Assembly: GCF_003026475.1 (NCBI RefSeq)
Contig: NZ_PYMC01000004.1
Coordinates: forward strand, 186,001-250,000
DNA length: 64,000 nt
Origin: Photobacterium lipolyticum
GTDB taxonomy: Bacteria > Pseudomonadota > Gammaproteobacteria > Enterobacterales > Vibrionaceae
Reading direction: 5' to 3'
The position numbers were made by a program, and so were the translations under genes. The notes beneath the pieces were generated by a model. That model worked only from the letters and a program-made list of their open reading frames with translations, had not been told where the DNA came from and ran no database searches. Positions 62,267 through 64,000 of the stretch are shown here, piece after piece. The stretch's first letter is position 1; the number at the start of each line of letters is the position of its first letter.

Positions 62267-63789
62267 ATGAATATGTCGTTTCTATATAGTCTATCGGGTA
62301 AATATATACGCCGAACGTGTAGCACATTATTGCTGGCTACATTGTGCTCGACTGGCGCGATTGCATCATCGACACATACGGTAGCGCTCCCATCGGGTAA
62401 CGACTGGCTAAACCATATTACAAAAGGGCTTCAACCATATTGGATGATGGAAGCCGCCCAAGGTGTTCCACTTGGTAATTTCCCAACCTTTCGTTGCGAC
62501 GACGGCAGTCTTCTCGATGTCAGTCAACCATGTCCTGAGCTAAACAAGTCATGGATAAATCCCTACTTTGACCGCGAATATACACGCATGAAATCACGCC
62601 AGATATATGGCTATGGCGTGCTTTACCACCTAACCGGAAATGAAGAGGCATTGAAGCTGGCAAAAGCTGGTGTCGATTATTTATTAGCGGACTTACGCGA
62701 CCAAGAAAATGGCGGGTTTGTCAGCTTTATTAAGAGGGTAAACCGGGCTTAAAGTGGCAGCAACGAACCGCACAAGATCAAGCGTATGCCATTGTCGGGC
62801 TGGCATTCTATTATTATCTCACCAGAGATCCAATAGTCGAACAGGCATTGATAGACCAGCAGAAATTCATTTTTGAACGCTATAAAAATGCCGCAAACAG
62901 TGATCTGTTTTGGGTGATAGAAGATGGTGACGAACAGAGCCACAAACAACGTGAACTGGTCGGCCAGCTTGATCAAATTAACGGTTATTTGTTGCTGTTA
63001 ACTCCGATAATGCCTAAATCGGTACAGCAGAAGTGGCGAGACGATCTTTACTGGCTAACCGATCAGATGGTTAAGCAGTACTATTCCGAAAAAGAGCAAC
63101 GCTTCTACGGCGCAATTCACCATAAAGCCGTTATGATGCCAGATGCAAAGCACAACGATTACGGCCATACCATCAAGGCGTTCTGGATGACTTATTTAGT
63201 TGGCCGCTACTTTGACCAAAACGAGTGGCAGAAGCTGGGTGAACAAGGCATGAGAACCACGATGGAACGTGCAAGCTACTCAATGCCGACAGATCAGGCT
63301 AAGCCATATCTATCTAAATCATTGTTTAATAAATGGAAAAATTCCAATAAAGTGCCAACATGGAAAAGTGGCAGTTACAATCACTTTATCTCATCTTGGC
63401 AATGGGCTGAATTAGACCAAGCAGCAATGACGGTCAATCTACTGGATGGCACCACCACAAATCAACTCTACTACACTCAAACTCAATACATGGATGCGTG
63501 GGTCGATCATCAATATGGTGGTGTAGGATTAGACCCGAAGCGAACCAAGGCTTTTCACTGGGGTAATGCTTACCACCAATTTGAGCACGCCCTAATTGGA
63601 TATCTGAGCGCACAGCAATGGTATAGCAAGCCTGCGCAATTGTATTTTGCGTTGCCAAGTGACTATAAAGGGAAGATTGAGCCTTACTATTATCAGGGTG
63701 ATATTACGTCTCGTAGAAATATTGGGGAGTTAGAAGGATTTAAAGGGCTTAAGAAGCAGGTTATCAGCTTTACCAACATTACCCCTTAA
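62267..63789 (+). pseudogene. Frameshifted secreted N-acylglucosamine 2-epimerase (AGE)-like protein
   Basis: Two frames together give one AGE-family (alpha/alpha)6-barrel protein of about 507 residues. Frame one (62267-62752) begins with a signal peptide (TCSTLLLATLCSTGAIAS) and runs to GGFVSFIKRVNRA-stop. The second frame continues EGKPGLKWQQRTAQDQAYA and ends at 63789, with family motifs HNDYGHTIKAFW, ELDQAAM and YHQFEHALIGYL. Restoring one A in ATTAAGAGGG near 62732 gives IKEGKPGLKW without a break. AAGGAATTG precedes ATG 62267. A real mutation and a sequencing slip in a short A-run are both possible. Family members isomerise mannose or N-acetyl sugars; an exported one would be unusual. 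Confidence 0.8.
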
Positions 63790-64000
63790 CATAAGAAATA
63801 TCCAAGGCAGGCACCTTTATTCCTGCATTTTCACCCTACATCGTGGCACTGTTTAAAGGGATGAAAGAAAAAGGCTTGCATGCAGGCGTCATTTAACAGA
63901 TGCAGCGATAGCGTGCAAATATTAATGCCGTAAAGTGAACCAGAAAACTCCCATTTACGAGCGGAGCATAAGACTTGATGGCAATTTTCCGGTCGATTAT
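63790..64000. other. Right end of window, no gene identified
   Basis: A short frame ending at 63897 (FSPYIVALFKGMKEKG...stop) has no start or ribosome site and may be the tail of a lost gene. Nothing else recognised before the edge. Confidence 0.3.

Noticed and set aside
63790-63897. Short coding tail FSPYIVALFKGMKEKG
   Set aside because: No start, no ribosome site and no recognised family; mentioned only as a possible relic.

Overview
The window reads as chromosomal DNA of a marine gammaproteobacterium of the family Vibrionaceae, Photobacterium/Vibrio/Grimontia-like. The evidence is a near-complete syp-type symbiosis/biofilm polysaccharide locus, a second EF-G (fusA2), TorS/TorT, MgsA and HelD, all with gammaproteobacterial protein features. 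I saw no rRNA, tRNA or CRISPR array. Genus-level placement is inference.

Left part (1-12.8 kb): the end of an exported alkyl-sulfatase gene, a small zinc-ribbon protein, a glutaredoxin, and a complete AmmeMemoRadiSam trio (amrS divergent from amrB-amrA). A DUF3541-like exported protein follows, then an AT-rich accessory pocket (6.2-8.06 kb) with a 23-codon mini-gene, a lipoprotein, a small membrane protein and integron attC-like core sites. After it come AlkB, 2-methylcitrate synthase, an EEP-family phosphodiesterase, a DEDDh exonuclease and MobB.

Centre (12.8-37.4 kb): one long minus-strand block that matches the Vibrio fischeri syp cluster almost gene for gene, but in the order H-I-J-K-L-M-N-O-P-Q-R, then A-B-C-D, then an extra PhnD-like periplasmic binding protein, then F-E-G. 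SypF (hybrid kinase) would phosphorylate SypG (sigma-54 activator) and SypE (kinase-REC-phosphatase). SypE would control SypA (STAS) through Ser56. SypG would drive sigma-54 promoters that I can see in front of sypA, sypI and sypM, each with an upstream LuxO-type TTGCAWWWTGCAA box. SypB/C/D/O export and length-control the polymer, H/I/J/N/P/Q/R build it, M acetylates, and K/L flip and polymerise.

Right part (37.5-53.4 kb): a YnjE-like triple rhodanese, a DUF4037 nucleotidyltransferase, an aldo/keto reductase, an S4 RNA-binding protein, a RIO kinase, fusA2, a C69 dipeptidase, divergent torS/torT, mgsA, a 266-bp MITE-like element with perfect 24-bp terminal inverted repeats, and a quinone-oxidoreductase-like MDR protein.

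Far right (53.4-64 kb): an approximately 4.1-kb island (M28 peptidase lipoprotein plus a chemoreceptor) bounded by a 97-bp direct repeat of the helD 3' end and carrying decayed IS6-family transposase pieces near both borders. It is followed by intact helD, yccS and a frameshifted, secreted N-acylglucosamine 2-epimerase-like gene.
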